Shown here: positions 1 through 8,524 of the stretch, in pieces
Layout: every line of letters begins with the position of its first letter
How positions within the stretch are numbered: the stretch's first letter is position 1
Position numbers and translations under genes: made by a program
NCBI GenBank assembly: GCA_913757435.1
Contig: CAJYDM010000004.1
Coordinates: 1 to 64,000 of the forward strand
Direction: 5' to 3'
Length of the DNA: 64,000 bases
DNA from: Syntrophomonas sp. DTU019
GTDB lineage: Bacteria; Bacillota; Syntrophomonadia; Syntrophomonadales; Syntrophomonadaceae
Notes under the pieces: generated by a model
The model's input: only the letters and a program-made list of their open reading frames with translations
Told to the model about the DNA's origin: nothing
Databases searched by the model: none

Positions 1-40
1 AAAAATTCCAATCCCCAACGTATGTGTTGCTCTGGGGATT
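1..40 (-). terminator. Probable terminator after hsdR
   Basis: An 8-bp inverted repeat (AATCCCCA at 10-17, TGGGGATT at 33-40) lies about 100 bases beyond the hsdR stop. Read on the minus strand it is followed by GGAATTTTT at the window edge. The 15-base loop is long, so this is only a moderate terminator candidate. Confidence 0.4.
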
Positions 41-141
41 ACTTACATTAACACCTTTGAAATGTTGCGTAGATTGAACATTAAACTGCGATAACGGTAC
101 CGTAGCCAATAGGCCAAAGTGCTTCACGCTGTAGAAACATT

Positions 142-3100
142 TTACGCCCCCACGACTTCCATCGCATTCCTATTTATCTCTTCGATCACGCCCACTATTT
201 TCAAGGCCTTTTCCATAGCGAATAATTCAGTGATGCTGCCGATGGATTCGAAAGGCTCATCCTGCAGGACGCTTTTATCCAGCATGTGCCCGTTCTTAAC
301 CACATAATCAACTATTGTCTTAACAAACCTGATCTGTTTGCTGTCCAGGTTGGTGTCGTTCAAAAATTCAGAGAAGGCTTCATTAGCGGCTTTGGGGTCT
401 AAACCTACCACCTGTCTGACCAGAATAGTCAGCGGGGTGTCCCCAAACTCCCTGGCGTAGTCTTCTCTGCTGCCCATGTCTTTCCACATCAGTTGCTCCA
501 ACTCCTGAAAGTCCTGCCTGGTGAGCGGTTTGTTGTTTTTCAGTTTGTAAATAGCGATATGGTCCTGGTTTTCCCTTAGATAGGTATTTACTTTCTTTTT
601 ATAATTCTGCAGGGTGGAGGTGGAGTATTCACCTGGTTTCTCACTAATATTCAATATCTCATCGGTGAAATTAGTGTAGTAGATTTTGGTGTTGGCCTTC
701 TCAATGAACTTAACCAGGTCCCGCAAGGCTTCCCTGACCAGTTCATAGTCAAATACATCAGCCTCTTGCCAGAACAAATCCGTCTGTACCTTTAAGACTA
801 TCTCCTTCTGGGCTAAAACCTGTGGAATGGTGCCCAGTTTGTTTAACGCCTGGGCTGTCTTGACCACATTATCTTTGGCTTGATTGGCCTGGGCACCAGT
901 CAATTCCGCCAGTTCAATAGTATACATCAAGTAATCAAACCTTTTGGCCAGTTCGTCATCGGCCTTAGGTATGACCAGCGGGGTGATATGCTCCTTGATA
1001 TTGGCTATATCCAGGCTCTCCAGGTTGACCCAGGCTTCCTCCCGGCTACATTTTTCAATAAACTTAAGGTGCAGCTTGACCCTGAAATTTTCCTGGTTGA
1101 GGGTTTTTATATCCTGTATCACCTCGGCTATCAGTTGCTTGCGGTAGCCTATATAATCGGGTGTCTGATAATCAATGTCTTGCAGGGCTTTGATTATATC
1201 CACTTTAATGTTGAACAGCTTCTCGCTCAAGCTGGGGGTGAGCTTGATTTCCTTGCCCCGCGGGTTCTCATTGAAAAACTCAAAGTTGCCACAGAAATCA
1301 AATATCAGGAAGTTCTCTTTATCCATACCAGTACCGAACAGGTCCTTGCACAGCCGGGTGCCGCGCCCGATCATCTGCCAGAACTTGGCCTTGGAGCGTA
1401 CCTTCTTAAAGAAAACTAGGTTTACTATTTCCGGGATGTCTATGCCGGTGTCCAGCATATCCACTGAAACCGCTATCTGCGGCATTTTATCCTTATTCGC
1501 GAACTTGTCGATCAAATCCAGGGCATAATTGATCTGATTGTCGATTACCCGTGCGAATTCCCCTTTATACTGGGGATAAAGTACATTGAACCGCTCCACT
1601 ATTCTGATGGCGTGTTTGTGGTTTTTGGCGAAGATTATAGTCTTGCCCAGCTTATCTCCGCCTTCCACTTTGATGCCTTTTTCCATCAAGATATCCAAGA
1701 CCTTGTCAATGGTGTCATCGTTAAAAAGCCAGGTATTTAGCTTATCGCTGGATATGTATTCGGGCATGTTGTCTTCTTCCAGGAAAGTCTCCTCATAGGC
1801 CTCTTTCTCTTCCTCGGAAAGCTCATCATACTTGATGCCCTCTTCCAGGAACTTAAGCTCAGTTTCTACAGTATTGAATGGTACCAAAAAGCCGTTTTCA
1901 ACCGCTTCCTGCAATTCAAAGGCATAGGTGGGCACATTGTTTTCCAGTTCAAATATGTGGTAGGTGTTTTTATCGATGTCATCTTTGGGGGTAGCGGTGA
2001 GGCCGATGGTCATAGCGTCAAAGTAGTCGAATATGGCCTGATACTTCTTATAAATGCTGCGGTGAGCTTCATCGATCACGATCAGATCGAAATGCCCCAC
2101 AGTAAACAGCTTGTTGCCATCTTTGGCCTTTATCTCATCGATGGCATTCATCATGGTGGGATAAGTGGAAAAAACGATGCGGCTGTCAGGATCGTCCTTG
2201 CTTTCCAACAGGCTGCACAAGGATTGATTGGGCAGCAAATTGTTGAAGCTATTTTTAGCCTGCCTGACCAGAGCGGTCCTGTCGGCCAAGAACAGACAAT
2301 TCTTAACCCATTCGTGGCGGGTTAAAACATCAATTAACGATATAACTGTCCTGGTCTTGCCGCTGCCGGTAGCCATGACCAGGAGAGCTTTGCGGTCACC
2401 AGCAGAGAATGCTTCACAAACTGCCTTTATGGCTTCTTTTTGATAATAGCGGTCAGTAATGAGGTTGTTTATCTGTATATTGTCCAACCCGATGCGGCTG
2501 GACCTGCGGTTGACTATTAGCTGCAATTCATCTTTGGTATAAAACCCGGCTACCCGTCGTGGAGGATAGGCACAATCATCCCACAAATGGGTCTCAAAGC
2601 CATTGGTATAGAAGATTATCGGCCTTTGCTGGAACTTTTCCTGCAGACAATCGGCATATAGCTTGGCCTGCTGCTGGCCTTCATAAGGGTCTTTGCTGGT
2701 TCTTTTGGCTTCCACCACCGCCAGGGGTTTGCCGTTATCGGCAAACAGCACATAGTCCACATAGCCGGTTCCGCTGCCAAAGGGCATGCCCTGTACTTCA
2801 TATTCTTCAATACAATCCTGATCAAATACCCAGCCGGCCTCTTTTAGATCCAGGTCAATATACCTCTTGCGGGTTTCGTATTCGCCGATCTGGTCCACAT
2901 TAAAGGAGCGCTGTCTTTGATGGCGTTCCCTGACCTGGCGCAGTTCTTCGCGGAGCAACTTATTCTGCTCTACCAGTTCGCTGAGTTTCCTGTCCTTGGC
3001 CCCCAGTTGCTCATAGAGGGCTTCCAGATCCTTAGCCTTTATCTGCTGCTCTGCTGCGGCAGGCAATATGGATTCGTCGAATTGCCCGGCGGTATATTCT

Positions 3101-3489
3101 GGGGAGTAACAGTAATCAATCCAGGACACGAACCGATGCAGGTTGTGCAAAGACAATACGGCTTCTTCGCGCTTTATACGGCTGCTGGTGTGGGCGGCGA
3201 CATTGCCCAGCTTGACAATGTATTTTATTAAGGGGAACAATTCCGCAGTTATAACATCCCTGAAGGTGCGGTCATGGATCAGGCTGGAGAGGTTGTCCTG
3301 ATACGGAACCTTCAAATAGCTGTCAAAACTGTAAACCCATCTGACCGCCAGTTCCAGTGCACGGCGCGATAATATAGCCGTAGTGGCCGGACTGACCGCA
3401 ATGCTCAGTTCAGCCTCCATGCAGGCGTTAGCAAAGCTCTTAAACTTTACATCCTTTTGCAAAAAAGAAAAATTGGAAGCCATACTCAT
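142..3489 (-). CDS. hsdR: Type I restriction enzyme, R (endonuclease/translocase) subunit
   Basis: Motor and nuclease subunit of a type I restriction-modification complex: it translocates and cuts DNA lacking the host methylation. The 1115-residue protein begins with a DUF4145-like helical region (about 20-130) and a short coiled coil (150-195). A PD-(D/E)xK nuclease follows (D245, E260, K262 in VVEAK). The SF2 helicase core has Walker A GSGKT (about 375-379), DEAH (473-476), TATP near 498, and motif VI QMIGRGTRL. The length is normal for the EcoEI-like group. It is the last gene of hsdM-hsdS-hsdR and starts 10 bases after the hsdS stop. All motifs are intact, so it is probably active. Confidence 0.96.
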   Translation of the reverse strand: MSMASNFSFLQKDVKFKSFANACMEAELSIAVSPATTAILSRRALELAVRWVYSFDSYLKVPYQDNLSSLIHDRTFRDVITAELFPLIKYIVKLGNVAAHTSSRIKREEAVLSLHNLHRFVSWIDYCYSPEYTAGQFDESILPAAAEQQIKAKDLEALYEQLGAKDRKLSELVEQNKLLREELRQVRERHQRQRSFNVDQIGEYETRKRYIDLDLKEAGWVFDQDCIEEYEVQGMPFGSGTGYVDYVLFADNGKPLAVVEAKRTSKDPYEGQQQAKLYADCLQEKFQQRPIIFYTNGFETHLWDDCAYPPRRVAGFYTKDELQLIVNRRSSRIGLDNIQINNLITDRYYQKEAIKAVCEAFSAGDRKALLVMATGSGKTRTVISLIDVLTRHEWVKNCLFLADRTALVRQAKNSFNNLLPNQSLCSLLESKDDPDSRIVFSTYPTMMNAIDEIKAKDGNKLFTVGHFDLIVIDEAHRSIYKKYQAIFDYFDAMTIGLTATPKDDIDKNTYHIFELENNVPTYAFELQEAVENGFLVPFNTVETELKFLEEGIKYDELSEEEKEAYEETFLEEDNMPEYISSDKLNTWLFNDDTIDKVLDILMEKGIKVEGGDKLGKTIIFAKNHKHAIRIVERFNVLYPQYKGEFARVIDNQINYALDLIDKFANKDKMPQIAVSVDMLDTGIDIPEIVNLVFFKKVRSKAKFWQMIGRGTRLCKDLFGTGMDKENFLIFDFCGNFEFFNENPRGKEIKLTPSLSEKLFNIKVDIIKALQDIDYQTPDYIGYRKQLIAEVIQDIKTLNQENFRVKLHLKFIEKCSREEAWVNLESLDIANIKEHITPLVIPKADDELAKRFDYLMYTIELAELTGAQANQAKDNVVKTAQALNKLGTIPQVLAQKEIVLKVQTDLFWQEADVFDYELVREALRDLVKFIEKANTKIYYTNFTDEILNISEKPGEYSTSTLQNYKKKVNTYLRENQDHIAIYKLKNNKPLTRQDFQELEQLMWKDMGSREDYAREFGDTPLTILVRQVVGLDPKAANEAFSEFLNDTNLDSKQIRFVKTIVDYVVKNGHMLDKSVLQDEPFESIGSITELFAMEKALKIVGVIEEINRNAMEVVGA

Positions 3490-3499
3490 CTCCTGCGAT

Positions 3500-4696
3500 T
3501 TAGAACAGTTCCCCCTTAAATGCGTGTTGCATCAAGCTGTTGAAGAAGTGTTCCATTTCGGTGAGGCTTTGTTGCATTTTATATTTCTGAAGTTCTATTG
3601 TATCAGCTATTTCCGCGAACTTATCTTGAAAGTCTTTGGGCGGATATAATATCTCTATCGACCTAATCATTGACAGGTTGAGGTTTTTCTGTCTTACTCC
3701 TCTCTGGAGTCTTTTGAAATAGTCTCTTCCAATTTGAATAGCGTGGTATACATATATGGTATTAACCAACTCTTTATCCAAATGCGAAAATGCAATTGCT
3801 TGGTTGCAGCTGCAAACCACAGTATTAATTGATGATTTGAGTGCAGCTGTATCGTACATACCCAGAAGCAGACTGCCCACATCAACTATCTTAGCAGATG
3901 TATTCTGTATAGCGTCTTCAGTTATTCTTTCAAGGCTATCATTTATGTACATACTACCCAACTCACCAGAGGTTAACCAAGGAATATCACCTTTGAAATA
4001 ATCTTCGTTTTTTCTGGATGGCGTGCCCCCACTTTGCCAATAACCTATATCACCTAATTTGATCGTGGATAGTTTTAAATTATTTTTTTCAGGGTCGCCA
4101 AACATATCAATAAACACGCTCTTGATAAGCTCATCCAGCAAAGCAATCTGTTGCTTGCGTTTATCTATCAACTCCTGGGCTTTATCCAGAACCGCAGCTA
4201 TTTTTCGTTGGGTTTCGAGTGGGGGGAGTGGCATCTGAAGCTTATCTATATGTTCGCTTCGTATATTGTTAATACTTACCCCTTCAGACAAATAAGAAAT
4301 TGTCTGTCTATAATAAGACGATAAAAAGAAAAACCCCAAATAATTTGCATCAATATTGGAATTAGGTCTTAACACCTTGCAGAATGCACCGAAAGAATAT
4401 TTCATATCTCCGCTTATCTGCACAGCTTTACCGACCATGTTTTTGCTGCCACTTGATGTTGCTATTAGAATGTCGCCCTTTTTTAGATATTGATTATCCT
4501 TTACCCTAGCCTTTTTTACAAATATGAGTTTGTCGAAATTTATCTTATCTCCAATATTATTGGCTCGAAGAATAGGCACCATGCCATCTCTAAATGTTTC
4601 ACTAGTCTCTTCTGCAGAATAGGATACACCACGAATCTGCTGGATTAGAGTTCCAACATAAGCCAATTTATACTTTGAATTGAGTATGTTACTCAT
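3500..4696 (-). CDS. hsdS: Type I restriction-modification specificity subunit
   Basis: DNA-recognition subunit that sets the bipartite target of both methylation and cleavage. Its 398 residues fit two target-recognition domains (about 1-160 and 200-370), each followed by a conserved helical spacer. The first spacer contains LPPLETQRKIAAVLDKAQELI (split here: LPPLETQRKI, then AAVLDKAQELI); the second ends in a helix near EMEHFFNSLMQHAFKGELF. Its ATG overlaps the hsdM stop by 8 bases (ATGAGTAA), indicating translational coupling. The target sequence cannot be read from the protein. No inverted repeats or second hsdS copy that would suggest phase-variable shuffling are present here. Confidence 0.95.
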   Translation of the reverse strand: MSNILNSKYKLAYVGTLIQQIRGVSYSAEETSETFRDGMVPILRANNIGDKINFDKLIFVKKARVKDNQYLKKGDILIATSSGSKNMVGKAVQISGDMKYSFGAFCKVLRPNSNIDANYLGFFFLSSYYRQTISYLSEGVSINNIRSEHIDKLQMPLPPLETQRKIAAVLDKAQELIDKRKQQIALLDELIKSVFIDMFGDPEKNNLKLSTIKLGDIGYWQSGGTPSRKNEDYFKGDIPWLTSGELGSMYINDSLERITEDAIQNTSAKIVDVGSLLLGMYDTAALKSSINTVVCSCNQAIAFSHLDKELVNTIYVYHAIQIGRDYFKRLQRGVRQKNLNLSMIRSIEILYPPKDFQDKFAEIADTIELQKYKMQQSLTEMEHFFNSLMQHAFKGELF

Positions 4697-6146
4697 TAAT
4701 CATCTCACCCAGTTCCAATAATCCAACCTTAATTTCTTCCTCGAGCACTATTAGTAAGTCTATTATCTCTTTAGGCGGAGCATACTCAATCTCTTCCTGT
4801 TCAATCACTTTATACTTATTAATCGACAGGTCATATTCATTGGCCACGATTTCGTTTTTGGGGACGAAGAAGGATTGTTCAGTTCGCTGGCGGTCTTGTT
4901 CCGCATCCAGATTGTTAAACCTGTTGATTATGTCGGGAATATCATTGTCTTCTATGGGGTTGCGTTTGTCATCCAGCGAAAAGCCATCGGCTTTCATATC
5001 GTAAAACCATACCTTATCAGTCCCACCTGCGCCGGTTTTGGTGAAGATAATTATGGCCGTCGAAACCCCGGCATAAGGCTTAAAAACCCCGCTGGGCATA
5101 GAGATGACAGCCTCCAGTTTGTGGTTTTCGATGATTTCCTTGCGGATTGCCCGGTGGGCTTTGGAACTGCCGAATAATACCCCATCTGGGACAATAGAAG
5201 CACATCGGCCGCCGGTTTTAAGTATTCGCAGGAACAGGGATAGAAACAACAATTCGGTCTTTTTGGTTCTGGTAACCCGCAGAAGATCAGCTGAAACCGC
5301 TTCATAGTCCAGTGAACCTTTAAAGGGCGGATTGGTCATCACCAGGGTATATTTACTGGTGTCAGTATTCTGCTCCGATAAGGAATCACGGTAAGCTATG
5401 TTGGGGTTGTCGACCCCATGTAGCATCATATTCATGGCCCCGATTCTAAGCATGGTCCTATCCATGTCAAAACCGTGGAACATGTTATTGTTGAAATGAT
5501 CGCGCAGCTCTTTATCCATGAATAAATCTAGGTGCCTATCGCGCAGATACTCCCCCGCGCAAACCAGAAAGCCAGCCGTTCCTGCTGCCGGATCGGCGAT
5601 AATATCTTCCGGGGTCGGTTTCATTAGCTCGACAATCATTTTGATAATGTGTCGAGGTGTCCGAAACTGCCCGTTGGTACCGGACTGGGACAGCTTGGAT
5701 AACAGGTATTCATACAAATCCCCTTTACTATCCCGGTCATCCATAGGCAATGCCGATAAACCGGTAACCACCTTTTCTAGCATTTGTGGAGTGGGGATTA
5801 TGAAAATGGCATCGGACATGTATTTGGCATAGGCTGATTCCTTATCCCCGTGAAGTCCTTTAATAAAAGGAAACACCTCATCGGCAACTACTTTGTACAT
5901 TTTCTCCGCAGCCAAATCCTTGAACACACTCCAACGCAAATGCGGCTTATCTTGAGGAAATATACTATCATGTTTTAATCCCAAAACCAGCGATTCCTTT
6001 TCCCTCTTCTGATCGGCTTCATCCAGGCCTTTAATAAACAACAGATAAGTGATTTGCTCAATAACCGATAGCGGGTTGGTCACCCCTCCGGTCCAGAAAA
6101 CCTCCCAAATGCGATCGACTTTGTTCTTGAAATCTCCTGTAACCAT
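4689..6146 (-). CDS. hsdM: Type I restriction-modification N6-adenine methyltransferase subunit
   Basis: Methylates adenine in the target sequence, using S-adenosylmethionine, as part of the M2S and R2M2S complexes. The 485-residue protein has an HsdM N-terminal helical domain (about 5-135). The N6-MTase fold carries SAM motif ADPAAGTAGF (184-193) and catalytic TNPPF (271-275). The length is typical of the family. It is the first gene of the operon: the ATG follows TTACAGG-type upstream sequence with a GGAGGCAGT Shine-Dalgarno. No internal defects are seen. A 200-base gap with a terminator separates it from the unrelated genes upstream. Confidence 0.96.
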   Translation of the reverse strand: MVTGDFKNKVDRIWEVFWTGGVTNPLSVIEQITYLLFIKGLDEADQKREKESLVLGLKHDSIFPQDKPHLRWSVFKDLAAEKMYKVVADEVFPFIKGLHGDKESAYAKYMSDAIFIIPTPQMLEKVVTGLSALPMDDRDSKGDLYEYLLSKLSQSGTNGQFRTPRHIIKMIVELMKPTPEDIIADPAAGTAGFLVCAGEYLRDRHLDLFMDKELRDHFNNNMFHGFDMDRTMLRIGAMNMMLHGVDNPNIAYRDSLSEQNTDTSKYTLVMTNPPFKGSLDYEAVSADLLRVTRTKKTELLFLSLFLRILKTGGRCASIVPDGVLFGSSKAHRAIRKEIIENHKLEAVISMPSGVFKPYAGVSTAIIIFTKTGAGGTDKVWFYDMKADGFSLDDKRNPIEDNDIPDIINRFNNLDAEQDRQRTEQSFFVPKNEIVANEYDLSINKYKVIEQEEIEYAPPKEIIDLLIVLEEEIKVGLLELGEMINE

Positions 6147-6260
6147 TACTGCCTCCTAGAGTGACGATAATAAGCCAGTTATCAGAAATTATACCATTTT
6201 AATTTCATAGCTGGAGAATTATGGGGTTTTAATGCGGCTGAACATTAATACGGATAACCA

Positions 6261-6292
6261 TAAAAAACAACAGCCGCCTTAATAAGCGGCTG
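6261..6292 (-). terminator. Rho-independent terminator after the methyltransferase gene
   Basis: CAGCCGC (6271-6277) pairs with GCGGCTG (6286-6292). On the minus strand the stem is followed by TTGTTTTTTATGG. It ends the methyltransferase/DUF364 transcript before hsdM. Confidence 0.75.
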
Positions 6293-6355
6293 CTCTATAC
6301 CCTTGCTTCTTAAAATCAAACATCGGGGAATACGTTCGTATCTACACCCAACTCC

Positions 6356-7177
6356 TCAACCGGCCTGCCAATAAAGAAAAGCTATCCTTGACTGGGTATC
6401 GTCGGGGACGATGCCATCAACAGCGATTTCCCGCAAGTAGTCGAATACTGTACTGGTATACTTCTCAATATTCTCCTTTTCCTCACTGATCGGTCCGAGA
6501 TGTCCGGCAAAATGGGCGGCGGTATTATTGTTCAGAGGCCATTTCAGCTGTGCCTCAGAATCATAATAGGTCACATAGGGATAGTAACCCGACTTTATCA
6601 GATGATCGAAAGACTGGCTCACAGAAGCTTTGCCCCAGTCGGCATCATAAGGGACACCTAATATGCGTTGATATATATCGTTTTTTAGACTGCTGAATTT
6701 ACGTGCAAAGCAGCAGATAAAACACCAGCCGCGGCTGGCCAGGGACATTTTCGATAAGGACTCCGCAGCGCTGATCCCGGGACAGAGCGAAGCAAAAACG
6801 AGATCAAAGGCTTTTTCCATGCGATAATCCTTTAAATCTATGTCTTGCCAGGGGATATTTATAAAACTCACATTATTCAAATGGTTTTGTTCGATATTCT
6901 GCCGGGCATATGCAATCATTCTATCGGATATATCCAGCCCCGTTACCGACCGGGCTTTCTGTGCAAACCGCACTGTGAACATGCCCAGTCCGCATCCGAT
7001 GTCCAGGATGTCCGAGCCGCTGTTATACAGGCCTTGTTGAAGCAGGAAGTCATCGGTGTGTTGGTAGCGAGCTTCATTTTCCTGCCTTGATTCATTGTTG
7101 TTTAAATCCTGAGCCCACCGTTCTGATTTGACATTCCAGAACTCTTTGGTATGCATCTCAATATTATTCATCTGCAC
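6356..7177 (-). CDS. Class I SAM-dependent methyltransferase
   Basis: Small-molecule or protein methyltransferase of unknown substrate. The 273-residue protein shows SAM motif I ILDIGCGLGMF (about 57-67), an acidic motif II at VTGLDISDR, and a motif IV-like region FDLVFASLCPGIS with the catalytic positions of the Methyltransf_11/25 group. The C-terminal half has an unusual Cys pair (ICCFARKF) and no recognised domain. Translation begins at GTG 7177 or the ATG two codons later; a GGAGG lies about 10 bases upstream of the GTG. It follows the DUF364 gene by 25 bases and is probably cotranscribed, suggesting a shared pathway involving a metal or chelated substrate (inference). Confidence 0.85.
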   Translation of the reverse strand: MQMNNIEMHTKEFWNVKSERWAQDLNNNESRQENEARYQHTDDFLLQQGLYNSGSDILDIGCGLGMFTVRFAQKARSVTGLDISDRMIAYARQNIEQNHLNNVSFINIPWQDIDLKDYRMEKAFDLVFASLCPGISAAESLSKMSLASRGWCFICCFARKFSSLKNDIYQRILGVPYDADWGKASVSQSFDHLIKSGYYPYVTYYDSEAQLKWPLNNNTAAHFAGHLGPISEEKENIEKYTSTVFDYLREIAVDGIVPDDTQSRIAFLYWQAG

Positions 7178-7202
7178 CCATCACCTGCCTCCTGATTTGT
7201 CC

Positions 7203-7976
7203 TTAGGCCTTATCGCGGTTGATTACCATCATTTCCGCTGATTTCCCAAAAAAGTGGTATCCCGAGCCACCCTCGCTTATAATATCTAATAATTCGTCCG
7301 GCCTGGTTACCAGAATCCCGCCCAGTGAGGTTACACCGCGCTGAAAAAAGGCGTCCGGAAGCATGCTGACGGTCGGACCGGTAACCACGATTCGGGCTTC
7401 CGGCTTGGCCAAGGCCAATAATCCCGGCAGGGTATCATTGATGAGAGTGGTGCCGGTAATAACTAATAAATCAGCATCGGGGACAAACTCCGCCGCTCGA
7501 CTGGCTTCAGCAAAATGGGGCATCTCATCCGGTTTCAAGGTGGCCTTGTCCAACTCCAAAATATGAAAATCTGCATTGGCCGCCATCAATCTTCTAATCA
7601 CCGGAACCAGAGCACCAACCACCACGGTTTTTTGGGACGGATCGATATCAACCATTTCAAACGCGTCCAGTCCTAATTCGAGCTGATATGCTTTGTCCGG
7701 CATGCGGTCCCAGCACGAGGCGCTCAATGCGTTCAAGGTGGCTATTCCCAGGGTCTTTTTCATTATGCTATCCTTGAAGATATCCGCTAGATAGGCCTTT
7801 ACACTTCGACCCGCTAATTTCCCGGGCAAGGGCATAGCTCTGGCCGAAGTGGGGCAGCAGACAGCCTCAGGGATTTCTTTTATGGGGGTGAAACAGAGTC
7901 CCCCATGACCATCGCTCAGTTTTACACCCGAAAAAAACAAACCTATTACCGCCCGTTCCACGGTTAGCTTATCCAT
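7203..7976 (-). CDS. DUF4213/DUF364 family protein (putative heavy-metal chelation protein)
   Basis: The protein matches the two-domain DUF4213-DUF364 family: an N-terminal enolase-like fold containing FFSGVKLSDGHGG, then a Rossmann-like domain with VVVGALVPV, LLVITGTTLIND and ITVTGPTVS-like segments. The family is predicted to handle metals or chelates; no reaction is established. ATG 7976 has GGAG five bases upstream. However, the frame stays open further upstream to ATT 8036, where a much better AAGGAGG (8045-8051) sits 8 bases away. An extra 20 residues starting at that rare ATT codon are therefore plausible and would restore the N-terminal helix usual in DUF4213. It precedes the methyltransferase in the same operon. 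Confidence 0.8.
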   Translation of the reverse strand: MDKLTVERAVIGLFFSGVKLSDGHGGLCFTPIKEIPEAVCCPTSARAMPLPGKLAGRSVKAYLADIFKDSIMKKTLGIATLNALSASCWDRMPDKAYQLELGLDAFEMVDIDPSQKTVVVGALVPVIRRLMAANADFHILELDKATLKPDEMPHFAEASRAAEFVPDADLLVITGTTLINDTLPGLLALAKPEARIVVTGPTVSMLPDAFFQRGVTSLGGILVTRPDELLDIISEGGSGYHFFGKSAEMMVINRDKA

Positions 7977-8051
7977 ACCGTCTCCGAGGATTTCACTGAC
8001 ATGATTAATGGTTTCGGATAGTATTTCATTATTAATCGTCGATCCCTCCTT

Positions 8052-8476
8052 AAAATAGTCTTATCATAGTCAACATTAAGATACTTGATCAGCACTTTCT
8101 CGTCCTGCAACGGCCTGGTGTGTTCTCGCCTCATTCGAGGCAGACCGGCATATCTTTACCCCAGCGGAGACCAATGGGCACTCAGTAAGAGCTGGCATTT
8201 CAATCATATCTACTCTACCGCCAGGTACCGGTTGTGTGTGCAGTACTGCAAAGAAGTCAATCCATGTGTATAAAAAAAGGCGGTATGCAAAAGAGCAGAC
8301 CGTCACCTAACGAATTGCATGGTCAATCTTCTTTCCGCAGCGGGAGGCCTCAGTGTTTCCCCTGAAACCCTAACGGTCTGGTCACCATAGCCAATGCCGT
8401 AGGCTCTCAAACTCGAAGATGTGTATTATGTTATGAACGACTTCGCGAAATACGTCAAAAATCCTGCCTAAACATC
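8052..8476. other. Non-coding stretch upstream of the DUF364 gene
   Basis: About 425 bases between the DUF364 ribosome binding site and the 8.5-kb palindrome. Short open frames exist on both strands but none has a Shine-Dalgarno site or a recognisable product. It must contain the DUF364 promoter; no convincing -35/-10 pair was identified. Confidence 0.5.
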
Positions 8477-8519
8477 GGGGACGGGGTTGTTGACAATTTT
8501 TTGTCAACAACCCCGTCCC
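8477..8519. repeat. GGGGACG-family palindrome with a perfect 19-bp stem
   Basis: GGGACGGGGTTGTTGACAA (8478-8496) is perfectly complementary to 8501-8519 around a TTTT loop. It starts five bases past the protease stop and may end that transcript. It is the cleanest member of the repeat family found beside the RAYT gene at 39 kb: shared GGGGACG, GTTGTTGACA. Confidence 0.85.
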
Positions 8520-8524
8520 TGAGA

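Noticed and set aside
880-1419. Long plus-strand open frames opposite hsdR
   Set aside because: They mirror hsdR codon structure, lack ribosome binding sites, and the hsdR frame has all enzyme motifs.
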